A stretch of 64,000 nucleotides of DNA. Source: Citreicoccus inhibens. Its GTDB lineage: Bacteria; Myxococcota; Myxococcia; Myxococcales; Myxococcaceae. The DNA lies in assembly GCF_019039035.1 (NCBI RefSeq), contig NZ_JAHNZT010000007.1, positions 1-64,000 of the forward strand. The letters are read 5' to 3'. Of this stretch, positions 48,779 through 58,633 are shown piece after piece. The notes under the pieces were generated by a model. The model saw only the letters and a program-made list of their open reading frames with translations. It ran no database searches and was not told where the DNA came from. Every line of letters starts with the position of its first letter. The stretch's first letter is position 1. Both the position numbers and the translations under genes were made by a program.

Positions 48779-48973
48779 TCAGTCGTCCTCGCGCCGCAGC
48801 ATCACCGCGGCGCCGTCCTCGCCGCGTGTCACCTGGACGACCCAGGGTCGGCAGCACACCGGACAGTCTTCGACATAGGACTCCGTGCTCGCGCCCAGGA
48901 CATCCACTTCGACTTCCACGTCCTCGCCGCAGTACGGGCACATCTGGAGGTCACCTTCCGCGAAGGGTTGCAT
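48779..48973 (-). CDS. CPXCG-motif cysteine-rich protein
   Basis: 64 residues from ATG at 48973 (AAGGAG 9 nt ahead). CPYCGEDVEVEVD and VEDCPVCCRPWVVQV are the two knuckles of the Cys_rich_CPXG family, small predicted zinc proteins of unknown role. It ends with acidic residues (REDD). It is divergent from the MshEN gene 81 bp away. Confidence 0.85.
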   Translation of the reverse strand: MQPFAEGDLQMCPYCGEDVEVEVDVLGASTESYVEDCPVCCRPWVVQVTRGEDGAAVMLRREDD

Positions 48974-49054
48974 CGCCGCGTCTCCTTGGCTCCGGAGCAA
49001 GTTCGACGCTCCGGACTCTTCGTCCACGCCTTCAGACGCTAGAATCCTCCTCCC

Positions 49055-49897
49055 ATGGCGCCTCCTTCCCGCAATCGCATTGGTGACATCCTCGTCAAGG
49101 CTCGCGTCATCGATGAGCTTCAGCTCCGCAGCGCGCTGGCATCCTTGGACCAGTGGGGCGGGCGGCTGTCGCGCACCATCGCGGACCTCGGCCTCGCCAC
49201 GGAGGACGTCATCATCGACGCCATCTGTCAGGGCCTCGGCATGCAGCGGGTGAGCTTGGGGAACCTCACCAAGGACGCCGGCGCGCTGGCACGCGTGGAC
49301 ATCTCCCTGGCGGAGCAGAAGGGTGTCTTCCCGGTCTCCCTGAAGGACAACGGCAAGACGCTGGTGCTCGCGATGTCGGACCCCTCGGACCTGGCCACGT
49401 TGGATCAGGTGGCCGCGCGTGCCCGTGCGCGCATCGTCCCCATGGTGGCCGGCGACCGTGAAATCGAGACCGCCATCCTGCGCCACTACCGCAACCAGGA
49501 GCCCTCGGTCAGCACGCGCTTCAATCCCACGCGGCGCAAGGACGCCGACACCACGACCAGTGACGAGGATGAGTTCAAGGTCGTGGACATGAGCGGCAAC
49601 ACCGTCGTCAAGCGCATCGCGGACATCACGCCCCCCGCGGCGTCAGCGAGCGCGCCTCGGGCCTCGGCTCCCACGGAGAAGGCCGCGCCCGCCGGCTCCA
49701 GCGCGGCGGACATCCTGGATGAGATTCTCGCGGGGGGCGCGCCCGCCAACGAGTGGACGGAGGAGAACCTGCAGCGCCTCCAGACGGTGCAGCAGAACCA
49801 GGAGAAGAGCTCCAAGATTCTCCGCGCGCTGCTGGAGCTGCTCATCGAGAAGGGCCAGCTCCAGCAGCGGGAGCTGGCCACGCGCATGCGGCTGTAG
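49055..49897 (+). CDS. MshEN-domain (GspE/PilB N-terminal type) protein
   Basis: 280 residues. The N-terminal ~145 residues match the MshEN fold: RIGDILVKARVIDELQLRSALASLDQWGGRLSRTIADLGLATEDVIIDAICQGLGMQRVSL, then VFPVSLKDNGKTLVLAMSDPSDLATLDQVAARARARIVPMVAGDREIETAI. This domain binds c-di-GMP in MshE-like ATPases and forms the N-terminus of type IV pilus ATPases, but no ATPase is attached here. A Ser/Ala/Pro linker follows and a helical end (NLQRLQTVQQNQEKSSKILRALLELLIEKGQL) is probably coiled-coil. It may be a stand-alone sensor or adaptor for a secretion or motility machine. Confidence 0.8.
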   Translation: MAPPSRNRIGDILVKARVIDELQLRSALASLDQWGGRLSRTIADLGLATEDVIIDAICQGLGMQRVSLGNLTKDAGALARVDISLAEQKGVFPVSLKDNGKTLVLAMSDPSDLATLDQVAARARARIVPMVAGDREIETAILRHYRNQEPSVSTRFNPTRRKDADTTTSDEDEFKVVDMSGNTVVKRIADITPPAASASAPRASAPTEKAAPAGSSAADILDEILAGGAPANEWTEENLQRLQTVQQNQEKSSKILRALLELLIEKGQLQQRELATRMRL

Positions 49898-49906
49898 CCG
49901 CGCGCC

Positions 49907-51103
49907 TCAGCCCACTTCGCGCAGCTCGCGCGCGGTGAGCCCGAGCAGATACAGGATGGAGTCGAGTCCACCCGCGGAGATGGAAGTGTCCGCGGCCTCG
50001 CGCAGCCGGGGCTTGGCGCGAAACGCGATGCCCAGCCCCGCCCGCTCCAGCATCCGCAAGTCATTGGCGCCGTCGCCCACGGCGATGACCTGCTCCAGCA
50101 GGATGCCCTCCTGGCGCGCCAGCGTCTCCAGCAGCTCCGCCTTGCGCTGAGCGTTGACGATGGGCCCGAGCGTGCGCCCGGTGAGCTTGCCCTCGCGCTC
50201 CTCCAGCACGTTCGAATAGGCGAAGTCGATTCCCAGCCGCGCGCGCAGCGCCTCGGCCGCCACGGAGAAGCCGCCACTGATGACGGCGGTGCGATACCCC
50301 AGGCGCTTGAGGACGCGGGTCAGCGTCTCGGCGCCTTCGGTGAGGGGAAGATTCGCGGCAAGCTCGTGGAGCACCGCCGAGTCGAGCCCCGCGAGCATCG
50401 CCACGCGCTGCCGCAGCGACTCGTCGTAGTCGAGTTCGCCGTGCATGGCGCGCTCGGTGATGGCGGCCACCTGGCTGTGGACACCATGCGCGCGTGCCAG
50501 CTCGTCGATGACCTCGATGCGGATGAGCGTGGAATCCATGTCCATCACCACCATCCGCTTGGCGCGCCGGTACAGGCTCTCGCGCTGCAAGGCCACATCG
50601 AAGGAGGTGCTGCGCATGGACAACGCGAGGAGCGCGCGCTTGAGCGCCTCGGGCTCGCGCTCGCGCGGCAGCGCGATGTGGAACTCCACCGAGCCGAGCT
50701 GCGCGTCACTCAAGCGCACCACTCGGTCCAGCCGGGCCCCCTGCCCCGCCAGCTCCGTGGTCAGCGCGTGCACCTCGGGCGCGCCCAGCGCACGGCCCAC
50801 CGCGGTGACGACATAGCGAGCAGGGCCGTCCTCGGCCCCCACCGCGCGCGGGGGCTCCGCCACCTGGAAGTCCAGCTCGGCGCCCAGCTCCCGCGCCGCG
50901 AGCAGCAGCTCCTTCAGCGCGTCGCGCGCCTCGGGCAGGCGGATGAGCAGGCAGAGGGTCAGCCGCCCCTGCACCACCACCTGCTCCAGGTCGAGCAGCT
51001 CCGCGCCCGTCTCGGCGAGGATGCCCGTGAGCCGGGCGGTGATGCTGGGATGGTCCTTCCCGGTGACGGTGACGAGGACGCAGTCGGACGCGCGCGAGGT
51101 CAT
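49907..51103 (-). CDS. serB: Phosphoserine phosphatase with N-terminal ACT domains
   Basis: 398 residues; last step of serine synthesis. N-terminal ~170 residues carry ACT-type regulatory repeats (CVLVTVTGKDHPSITARLTGILAETGAELLDLEQVVV; RYVVTAVGRALGAPEVHALTTELAGQGARLDRVVRLS). The HAD catalytic part has VVMDMDSTLIRIEVIDELARAHG, AVISGGFSVAAEALRARLGIDFAYSN, NAQRKAELLETLA and VIAVGDGANDLRMLERAGLGIAFRAKPRL. This is the long SerB form, which is often serine-inhibited. Its stop lies 10 bp from the convergent MshEN gene. Confidence 0.95.
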   Translation of the reverse strand: MTSRASDCVLVTVTGKDHPSITARLTGILAETGAELLDLEQVVVQGRLTLCLLIRLPEARDALKELLLAARELGAELDFQVAEPPRAVGAEDGPARYVVTAVGRALGAPEVHALTTELAGQGARLDRVVRLSDAQLGSVEFHIALPREREPEALKRALLALSMRSTSFDVALQRESLYRRAKRMVVMDMDSTLIRIEVIDELARAHGVHSQVAAITERAMHGELDYDESLRQRVAMLAGLDSAVLHELAANLPLTEGAETLTRVLKRLGYRTAVISGGFSVAAEALRARLGIDFAYSNVLEEREGKLTGRTLGPIVNAQRKAELLETLARQEGILLEQVIAVGDGANDLRMLERAGLGIAFRAKPRLREAADTSISAGGLDSILYLLGLTARELREVG

Positions 51104-51169
51104 GGCTGCGCGCCAGTCTGACAGTCCCCTTCGCGTCGGGCGAGCCTCGCGTTCGGGCCCGCCCGCTCG

Positions 51170-52747
51170 CTACTCCTTCGGGAGATCCGAGGAGAGGATG
51201 AGATCGCCGCGGCTCAGGAAGTCGCGATCCGGGAAGGCCTTGTAGAAGTCCTCCAGCATCGCGTCCACGTCCGGATAACGCTGCTCGCGCTTGTCCTGCG
51301 TGGCCTTGTCGAAGAGCTGATCCAACCCGCTCGGGGCCTCGGGGTTCACCTCCGACGGCAGCGGCGAGCGCCGGCCCGGAATCTGTCCGGTGAGCATCTC
51401 GTACAGCAGGATGCCCAGGCCGTAGACGTCCGCGGCGGCGCCCGGCTCCTTGCCCACCCGGTTGATCAACTCAGGCGCCATGTAGACCATGCCGCCCGTG
51501 CCCACGAAGACCTGCGGCATGCCCTTGGTGGCATCCACCTCCACCACGCGGCCCAGGCCGAAGTCCGCCAGCTTCGCGTTGCCGGCCGCGTCGAACAGGA
51601 CGTTCTCGGGCTTGAGGTTGTGGTGCGTGAGGCCCGAGGCATGCGCGGCGCGCAGCCCGTAGGCGAGCTGGAGGAACGCTCTCAGGGCCAGCGGCACCTC
51701 GATGCCCTTGCCCCCGCCCGCGTCGAGCTTCTCCTTGAGGCTGCCGCGCATCAGCTCCACGACGAAGTAGGGGCGAGCCACCTCGACGTTCTGGTCCATG
51801 ATCTGCACCACGCCCGGGTGGCGCACCTGCGCCTGCGCGCACAGCTCCTTCTTCAGACGCTTGAGCACCTCGCCGCGCTGCAAGAAGGAGAAGTACCCGA
51901 AGATGTCCTTCAGCTCCTTGATGCAGATGTCCAGGCCCAGGGCGTTGAAGCGGCCCTTGAACACGGTGCCCAGCGGGCCCGTGCCGATGGGATCGAACTT
52001 CTGGTAGCGGTCCAGCTCGGCGCCCTTCGGCGCGGCGGAGAGGGAGGCCGAGGCAACGGGAGTGGGCGCGGCGGGAGGAGGGACCATCGGGGAGGGGGCG
52101 GCAACAGGCGAGGGAGGAGCGACCTGGGTGGGCGGCGCCGCGACCGGCGCGGGGGGAACGTCACGGCGCGGCTCGGGCGGCGGCGTCTCGACCCGGGCCG
52201 AGGGAATCGCGGCCGACGGCGCGACGATGACGGACGGCGTCGAGGCGGCGGGCGGTGGAACCAGCTCGAGCGCCGGCATGGCGACCCGCGCGGTGCGCGG
52301 CGGCGGAATGGGCGGCGGTGCAGAGGAGGACGGAGCTCCCGTCGGCGGCGCCTCGACCTCGGTCTCGTCGAGCAGCAGCTCCGGCGGAGGCGGGGGGAGC
52401 ATCAGCTCCTCGCCCTGCGCGATGGGCGGCTGTTCCTCACCACCGTGAAGCTGTTCCTCGAAGTACTCGTCCACTTCCAGCGCGAAGCGCTCCTGGAAGT
52501 CGCCACCCACCACCCGCTCGCCCTGATCGGTGAGCTTGAGCTGGGCCTCGCGGTCCATGGCGATGTAGTGGAACTTGCGCAGGAAGAAGAAGTAGTTGTC
52601 GAACTCCAGCGAGACGGACGGTTCGAGCGCGGCCTTGACGTCAGCCAGCTTGTTCGAGCGTCCCAGGCGGCCGTTCTCCCGCAGGTTCTGCAGGATGAAC
52701 AGCGCCTCGCCACTGACGGTGTCACGGTTGATGGCGGGCTTCGTCAT
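51170..52747 (-). CDS. Predicted Ser/Thr pseudokinase with N-terminal winged-helix-like domain
   Basis: 525 residues from ATG at 52747. Residues ~8-85 (SGEALFILQNLRENGRLGRSNKLADVK; KLTDQGERVVGGDF) look like a winged helix. A Pro/Ala/Val-rich linker (~110-250) follows, then a Hanks-type kinase fold: glycine loop IGTGPLGTVFKG, Lys in DICIKELKD, DFG in LADFGLG, APE in YMAPELI. The catalytic loop reads HHNLKPEN: the essential Asp of HRD is Asn (codon AAC, checked on the DNA). It is therefore probably catalytically dead or very weak, and acts as a scaffold or allosteric partner. A receiver protein gene lies upstream. Confidence 0.85.
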   Translation of the reverse strand: MTKPAINRDTVSGEALFILQNLRENGRLGRSNKLADVKAALEPSVSLEFDNYFFFLRKFHYIAMDREAQLKLTDQGERVVGGDFQERFALEVDEYFEEQLHGGEEQPPIAQGEELMLPPPPPELLLDETEVEAPPTGAPSSSAPPPIPPPRTARVAMPALELVPPPAASTPSVIVAPSAAIPSARVETPPPEPRRDVPPAPVAAPPTQVAPPSPVAAPSPMVPPPAAPTPVASASLSAAPKGAELDRYQKFDPIGTGPLGTVFKGRFNALGLDICIKELKDIFGYFSFLQRGEVLKRLKKELCAQAQVRHPGVVQIMDQNVEVARPYFVVELMRGSLKEKLDAGGGKGIEVPLALRAFLQLAYGLRAAHASGLTHHNLKPENVLFDAAGNAKLADFGLGRVVEVDATKGMPQVFVGTGGMVYMAPELINRVGKEPGAAADVYGLGILLYEMLTGQIPGRRSPLPSEVNPEAPSGLDQLFDKATQDKREQRYPDVDAMLEDFYKAFPDRDFLSRGDLILSSDLPKE

Positions 52748-52830
52748 GTCGGGTGCGCGAACTCTACGCCGCACCGCTGCCATGGCTCAACGCTCGGTGC
52801 GGAAAAATACTCCGCGCGCGAAAACCGCCC

Positions 52831-53352
52831 TCACTTGATGCGCAGCAGCTGCTTCACCGTCTCCAGGACTTCCACGAAGCGCACGGGCTTGCGCAGGTAG
52901 ATGTCCACCCCGAGTTGGATGGCGCGCTCCTGCGCCTCCTTGCCCCCGGCGGAGATGGCGATGATCGGGATGCCGCGGAGCGCCTCCTCCTCGCGGATGC
53001 GCTCCACCAGGGCGAAGCCGTCCATCACCGGCATGTAGAGGTCCGTCATCACCAGGCTGAAGCGCCCCTCGCGCAGCATCAGGAGCGCGTGGTGCCCGTC
53101 CGGCGCGAAGTGGACCTCCAACGGGACCTTCCCGTGCAGATCGTTGCTCGCGAGCTTCTTGAGGACGTAGCTGTACATCTCGATGATGTGCGGGTTGTCC
53201 TCGACGATGAGCACACGGTAGCCGTCAGGCTCGGTGTGGGACGCGGTGCTGTCAGGTCCTGCCGCACTCAAGATGTCACCCAGTCGCCGCCAATCCTTCG
53301 CGTACGCCCCGCGGACGCCGACGTCCCCTCGGCATTCGGGGCCACCGGCCAC
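52831..53352 (-). CDS. Stand-alone response-regulator receiver protein
   Basis: Up to 173 residues. The receiver occupies ~44-170: YRVLIVEDNPHIIEMYSYVLKKL, phospho-acceptor Asp in LVMTDLYMPVMDGFALVERI, switch IIAISAGGKEAQERA, Lys in YLRKPVRFVEVLE. There is no output domain. The start is uncertain: GTG at 53352 has no good RBS and the first 40 residues look unstructured; a TTG at 53271 is possible. It runs the same way as the kinase-like gene, 83 bp downstream, so they may be cotranscribed. Confidence 0.8.
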   Translation of the reverse strand: MAGGPECRGDVGVRGAYAKDWRRLGDILSAAGPDSTASHTEPDGYRVLIVEDNPHIIEMYSYVLKKLASNDLHGKVPLEVHFAPDGHHALLMLREGRFSLVMTDLYMPVMDGFALVERIREEEALRGIPIIAISAGGKEAQERAIQLGVDIYLRKPVRFVEVLETVKQLLRIK

Positions 53353-53596
53353 ACCTCGGCCACGGTTCCGCTGACTTCTACCGGATCCAGGGGCCCCGGG
53401 AAAGAAAGTGCCAGCGAACCTCTTCCCCCGCCCCAGGTCCGCCTGCTCGCTCGCCGCGGGACACGTCCACCCGCCCGCCGCCCGGCCGGGACCCAGGCCC
53501 GCCTGCGCCGGCGCCCACGGGCTCAGCGCATAACAAGGGGTTGAAATCGCTCGGCAATTTGCTGATGGCGGCCCAGTCTACAGCCAAGGGTTTATG

Positions 53597-53626
53597 TTGA
53601 CAACGCGGCCATCGGGGCCATACGTA
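53597..53626 (+). promoter_or_regulatory. Candidate promoter of the nuo operon
   Basis: TTGACA (53597-53602) is a perfect -35; 18 bp later TACGTA (53621-53626) could be the -10. It is embedded in a near-palindrome, CGGGGC (53613-53618) and GCCCCG (53628-53633). Transcription would begin within a few bases of the nuoE ATG (53636), which has no Shine-Dalgarno, so the message may be leaderless. Confidence 0.4.
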
Positions 53627-53635
53627 CGCCCCGCC

Positions 53636-54124
53636 ATGGCGGAGCCCCTGTTCACTCCTGAAGAGCAGAAGAAGTTCGACGCGGGGATCGCGGAGATCCT
53701 TTCGCACTATCCCCCCGAGCGCAAAAGCGCTGGCATGTTGCCCGCGCTGCGCCTGCTTCAGGAGCTCAAGGGTTGGCTCCCGCAGGACGGTTTGCGTCTG
53801 GTGGCGAAGCAGCTGGAGGTCACGCCGGAGCGCGCCTACGAGGTCGCCAGCTTCTACGTGATGTACCACCTGAAGAAGCCGGGCAAGTACGTCGTCGACG
53901 TCTGCACCAACCTCTCCTGCTCCCTCTGGGGCGCAGAGAAGATGCTCGCGTACCTCGAGGACAAGCTCGGGCTCAAGGCGGGCGAGGCCAACGAGAAGTT
54001 CACCTTGCGCGAGACCGAGTGCCTCGCCTCGTGTGGCACGGCGCCGTGCCTGCAGATCAATGAGGATCACCACGAGAACCTGACCAAGGCGAAGCTGGAC
54101 GCCATCCTGGCGAAGCTCCCCTGA
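53636..54124 (+). CDS. nuoE: NADH-quinone oxidoreductase subunit E
   Basis: 162 residues from ATG at 53636, matching the usual NuoE start; an in-frame ATG at 53594 would add 14 residues. It carries the N1a [2Fe-2S] cluster in the peripheral arm of complex I. Ligands: CTNLSC and ECLASC. Core: YPPERKSAGMLPALRLLQELKGWLPQDGLRLVAKQLEV and YEVASFYVMYHLKKPGKYVVDVCTN. It heads the nuoEF-JKLMN cluster, 35 bp before nuoF. Confidence 0.94.
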   Translation: MAEPLFTPEEQKKFDAGIAEILSHYPPERKSAGMLPALRLLQELKGWLPQDGLRLVAKQLEVTPERAYEVASFYVMYHLKKPGKYVVDVCTNLSCSLWGAEKMLAYLEDKLGLKAGEANEKFTLRETECLASCGTAPCLQINEDHHENLTKAKLDAILAKLP

Positions 54125-54159
54125 GTCACTGATCCTCACCTCTTCCTAGGACGTTCATC

Positions 54160-55496
<1,337 letters not shown>

Positions 55497-55500
<4 letters not shown>

Positions 55501-56003
55501 ACGTCGAGCTTGTCCTCTTCGGGGCGTTCGCGCTCCTGACGCTGCTGTCAGCCGGCCTGGTCATCCTCGCGCGGAGCCCCATCAACTCCGCCATGGCCCT
55601 GGTCTCCACGTTCTTCTTCCTGGCCGGCATCTACGTGCTGCTCTGGGCGCACACGGTGGCCGTGGTGCAGGTGCTGGTCTACGCCGGCGCCATCATGGTG
55701 CTCTTCCTGTTCGTCATCATGCTGCTGAACCTGGGCGAGTCGGCGCACCGCGGCAAGCCCACGCTGAGCCGCATCCTCGGGGGCGCCTCCGCGGTGGGCC
55801 TCCTGGGCGTGCTCGGCATCACCCTGAGCCGGGTGCCGGCGCAGCCGGCCAACCTTGGCCCCCAGGCCCAGGCCACGTTCGGCACCATGGCGTCCATCGG
55901 CCAGAGCATCTTCACCCAGTGGCTGCTGCCCTTCGAGGCCGTGAGCCTCTTGCTCCTGGTGGCCATGGTGGGCGCGGTGGTGGTGGCCAAGTCGCGGATC
56001 TGA
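55497..56003 (+). CDS. nuoJ: NADH-quinone oxidoreductase subunit J
   Basis: 168 residues from GTG at 55497 (GGAG about 8 nt ahead), overlapping nuoF by GTGA. Five helices: VLFGAFALLTLLSAGLVILA, ALVSTFFFLAGIYVLLW, VVQVLVYAGAIMVLFLFVIMLLNLG (the bent TM3 of NuoJ), GGASAVGLLGVLGITLS, LPFEAVSLLLLVAMVGAVVVAK. Membrane arm of complex I. Confidence 0.93.
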
Positions 56004-56082
56004 TCCCGCCCCCGAACAACTTCTGCTAGATGGGCGCGGCGTGTCTGACACGCCCCGCCCGCCCGAAAGCCGAGCCCAGGCC

Positions 56083-56385
56083 ATGGTCCCCATCACCTAC
56101 TACCTCTTGCTTGCCGCCGCGCTGTTCTGCATGGGCATGTTTGGCGTGCTGGTGCGCACCAACGCGCTGGTCGTCTTCATGTGCGTGGAGCTGATGCTCA
56201 ACGCGGCGAACCTCACCTTCCTGGCCTTCGCCCGCATGCACGGCGACGGCATCGGCCATGTGTCCGCCTTCTTCGTCATCGCCGTCGCGGCGGCAGAGGC
56301 CGCCATCGGTCTGGCCATCGTCATCGCGGTGTTCCGCAGCCGCGGGACCGTCAACGTCGACGACATCCGGACGATGAAGCACTGA
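56083..56385 (+). CDS. nuoK: NADH-quinone oxidoreductase subunit K
   Basis: 100 residues from ATG at 56083, exactly the family length; a GTG at 56041 would add 14 unlikely residues. Three helices: YYLLLAAALFCMGMFGVLV, LVVFMCVELMLNAANLTFLAFA (the conserved Glu of the proton path), VSAFFVIAVAAAEAAIGLAIVIAVF (second Glu). Confidence 0.94.
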   Translation: MVPITYYLLLAAALFCMGMFGVLVRTNALVVFMCVELMLNAANLTFLAFARMHGDGIGHVSAFFVIAVAAAEAAIGLAIVIAVFRSRGTVNVDDIRTMKH

Positions 56386-56410
56386 GCCCCGTCTTTCCCT
56401 GAGCCCATCC

Positions 56411-58633
56411 ATGGACGGAATCATCGATTTCTTCAGAACGGCCCCCATCCCCCCGGATGTGCTCGCGCCGTCCCTGTGGTTGATCATCGCGCTGCCGCTC
56501 TTGGGCGCCTTCGTGTGCGGTGTCTTTGGCCGGATGCTGGGCCGGGCCAACGTGAACCTCATCGCCTGCTCGGCGGTGGCGGGCGCGTTCGTGCTGAGCG
56601 TGCTCACCTTCTGGGCCACCAGCGACTCGGCCGGCGGCCGGGTGGTGAACTTCCCCAACCCGTTCGGCCTCGAGCGGGACGTGGTCCGCTACGCCCTGGC
56701 GCATGACTATGGCACCTGGTTCGCCGCGGGCGACTTCCGGGTGAACTTCGGACTGCTGGTGGACCACCTGTCCGGGACCCTGCTGCTGGTCATCACCGGC
56801 GTGGGCTTCCTCATCCACCTGTACTCCACGAGCTACATGGAGCACGACGAGGGCTACGCGCGCTACTTCGCGTACCTGAACCTCTTCGTCGCCGCGATGC
56901 TCACGCTGGTGATGGCCGACAACCTCGTCCTGCTCTTCGTGGGCTGGGAGGGCGTGGGCATGGCCAGCTACCTGCTGATCGGCTTCTGGTACACGGATCC
57001 GGCCAAGGCGTGGGCGGGCCGCAAGGCGTTCGTCACCAACCGCATTGGCGACTTCGCGTTCCTCATCGCCACGTTCCTCATCGTCCTCTTGGTGGGCGCG
57101 TTCAACCGGCAGGCGGATCCGCGCGACTTCAACGCCGCGGGCACCAGCCGCGAGCGCTACGAGCAGGCGCTGTCCGAGCGCGGCCCGGTCAACTTCAAGG
57201 GCCTGGAGAAGATGGCCCAGGGCCTGCCCGAGGGCACCGGAGGCAAGGTGTCCCTGGAGACGCCCATCGAGTCCGGTCCGCTGGAGGGGCACACCTTCGG
57301 CGGCGTGATGACGGTGGCCATGCTGCTGTTCCTGCTCGGCGCCGCCGGCAAGAGCGCGCAGCTGCCCCTGTACGTCTGGCTGCCGGACGCCATGGCCGGT
57401 CCGACGCCGGTCTCCGCCCTCATCCACGCCGCCACGATGGTCACCGCGGGCGTGTACCTGTTCTGCCGGATGAGCTCGCTGCTCGTGCTCAGCCCCACCG
57501 CCATGGCGACCATCGCCATCGTGGGCGCGCTGACCTCGCTGCTCGCGGCGTTGATCGCCTTCGCGCAGGACGACATCAAGAAGGTCCTCGCCTACTCCAC
57601 GGTGTCCCAGCTGGGCATCATGTTCATGGGCGTGGGCATGGGCATCTTCTGGGCGGCCGCGCTGCATCTGGTCACCCACGCCTTCTTCAAGGCCTGCCTC
57701 TTCCTCGGCGCCGGCAGCGTGATGCACGGCAACGGCGATGAGACGGACATCAAGAAGCTGGGCGGCCTGCGCCACGAGATGAAGTGGACGTGGGGCACCT
57801 TCCTGGTGGCCACCTTCGCCATCACCGGCATCTTCCCGCTGTCCGGCTTCTTCTCGAAGGACGCCATCTTCCACGGCGTGGAGCACAACCACCTGCACGG
57901 CCTGCACTGGGTGTCGGAGGTGGTCTACGCGCTGGGCCTGGTCATCACCGCGTGCACCGCCTTCTACATGTCGCGCGTGTACCTGCTGACGTTCGAGGGG
58001 AAGCGCTCCAGCGAGGCCCGCGTGGCGCACGCTCATGAGAGCGCGTGGCACATGACGCTGCCGCTGGTCGTCCTGGCGGTGCTGAGCGTGGCGGCGGCGG
58101 TGTACGCCTTCCCGCTGATGCCCCGCGCCGGTGGCGGAATGCAGCCGGTGTTCGAGAACTTCCTCAGCCCGGTCCTCCGTCCGGCGGAGACCGTGGCCAA
58201 GGCCGCGGAGACGGTGGAGCTGGACAACTCGACGCCGAGCCTCCTCGCGTACCTCACCGCGTGGCTGGTGGCCATCAGCGGCGGCGGGCTCGCGGCGTAC
58301 CTCTACCTGAGCTTCTTCCCGAAGCGCGCCGGTCAGCCCGTGGGCGCCGTCGCTCGGGCGGTTCGCCGGGTGGCGCACAACAAGTTCTACGTGGATGAGC
58401 TGTACGAGTTCATCATCATCCGCCCCATCAAGTTCCTGAGCTTCATCCTCTTCCGGGTGGTGGATTCCCTCGTCATCGACACCGTGTTCGTGCGTGGCAC
58501 GGCGTGGGTGACGGCCCGCGTGGGCAGCGCGCTGCGCTACCTCCAGTCGGGCGATGCCCAGGCCTATGCCGCGGTCATGGCCGTCGCCCTGCTGGGCGGT
58601 GTGGCCTACGCGCTCATCCAGGTGCTGCAATGA
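56411..58633 (+). CDS. nuoL: NADH-quinone oxidoreductase subunit L
   Basis: 740 residues; distal antiporter-like proton pump of complex I. Motifs: DNLVLLFVGWEGVGMASYLLIGFWYTD (Glu), GAAGKSAQLPLYVWLPDAMAGPTPVSALIHAATMVTAGVYL (Lys), DDIKKVLAYSTVSQLGIMFMGVG, HLVTHAFFKACLFLGAGSVMH, and the C-terminal lateral helix. It overlaps nuoM by ATGA. Confidence 0.96.
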   Translation: MDGIIDFFRTAPIPPDVLAPSLWLIIALPLLGAFVCGVFGRMLGRANVNLIACSAVAGAFVLSVLTFWATSDSAGGRVVNFPNPFGLERDVVRYALAHDYGTWFAAGDFRVNFGLLVDHLSGTLLLVITGVGFLIHLYSTSYMEHDEGYARYFAYLNLFVAAMLTLVMADNLVLLFVGWEGVGMASYLLIGFWYTDPAKAWAGRKAFVTNRIGDFAFLIATFLIVLLVGAFNRQADPRDFNAAGTSRERYEQALSERGPVNFKGLEKMAQGLPEGTGGKVSLETPIESGPLEGHTFGGVMTVAMLLFLLGAAGKSAQLPLYVWLPDAMAGPTPVSALIHAATMVTAGVYLFCRMSSLLVLSPTAMATIAIVGALTSLLAALIAFAQDDIKKVLAYSTVSQLGIMFMGVGMGIFWAAALHLVTHAFFKACLFLGAGSVMHGNGDETDIKKLGGLRHEMKWTWGTFLVATFAITGIFPLSGFFSKDAIFHGVEHNHLHGLHWVSEVVYALGLVITACTAFYMSRVYLLTFEGKRSSEARVAHAHESAWHMTLPLVVLAVLSVAAAVYAFPLMPRAGGGMQPVFENFLSPVLRPAETVAKAAETVELDNSTPSLLAYLTAWLVAISGGGLAAYLYLSFFPKRAGQPVGAVARAVRRVAHNKFYVDELYEFIIIRPIKFLSFILFRVVDSLVIDTVFVRGTAWVTARVGSALRYLQSGDAQAYAAVMAVALLGGVAYALIQVLQ

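Noticed and set aside
56027-56036. CTGCTAGATG before nuoK, also seen before kdsB (39304-39313), as a shared promoter
   Set aside because: A 10-base match without a matching -35 is weak, and nuoK lies within a dense operon.
56351-58630. A 759-codon minus-strand frame opposite nuoL
   Set aside because: Antisense shadow; nuoL has full-length similarity to its family.
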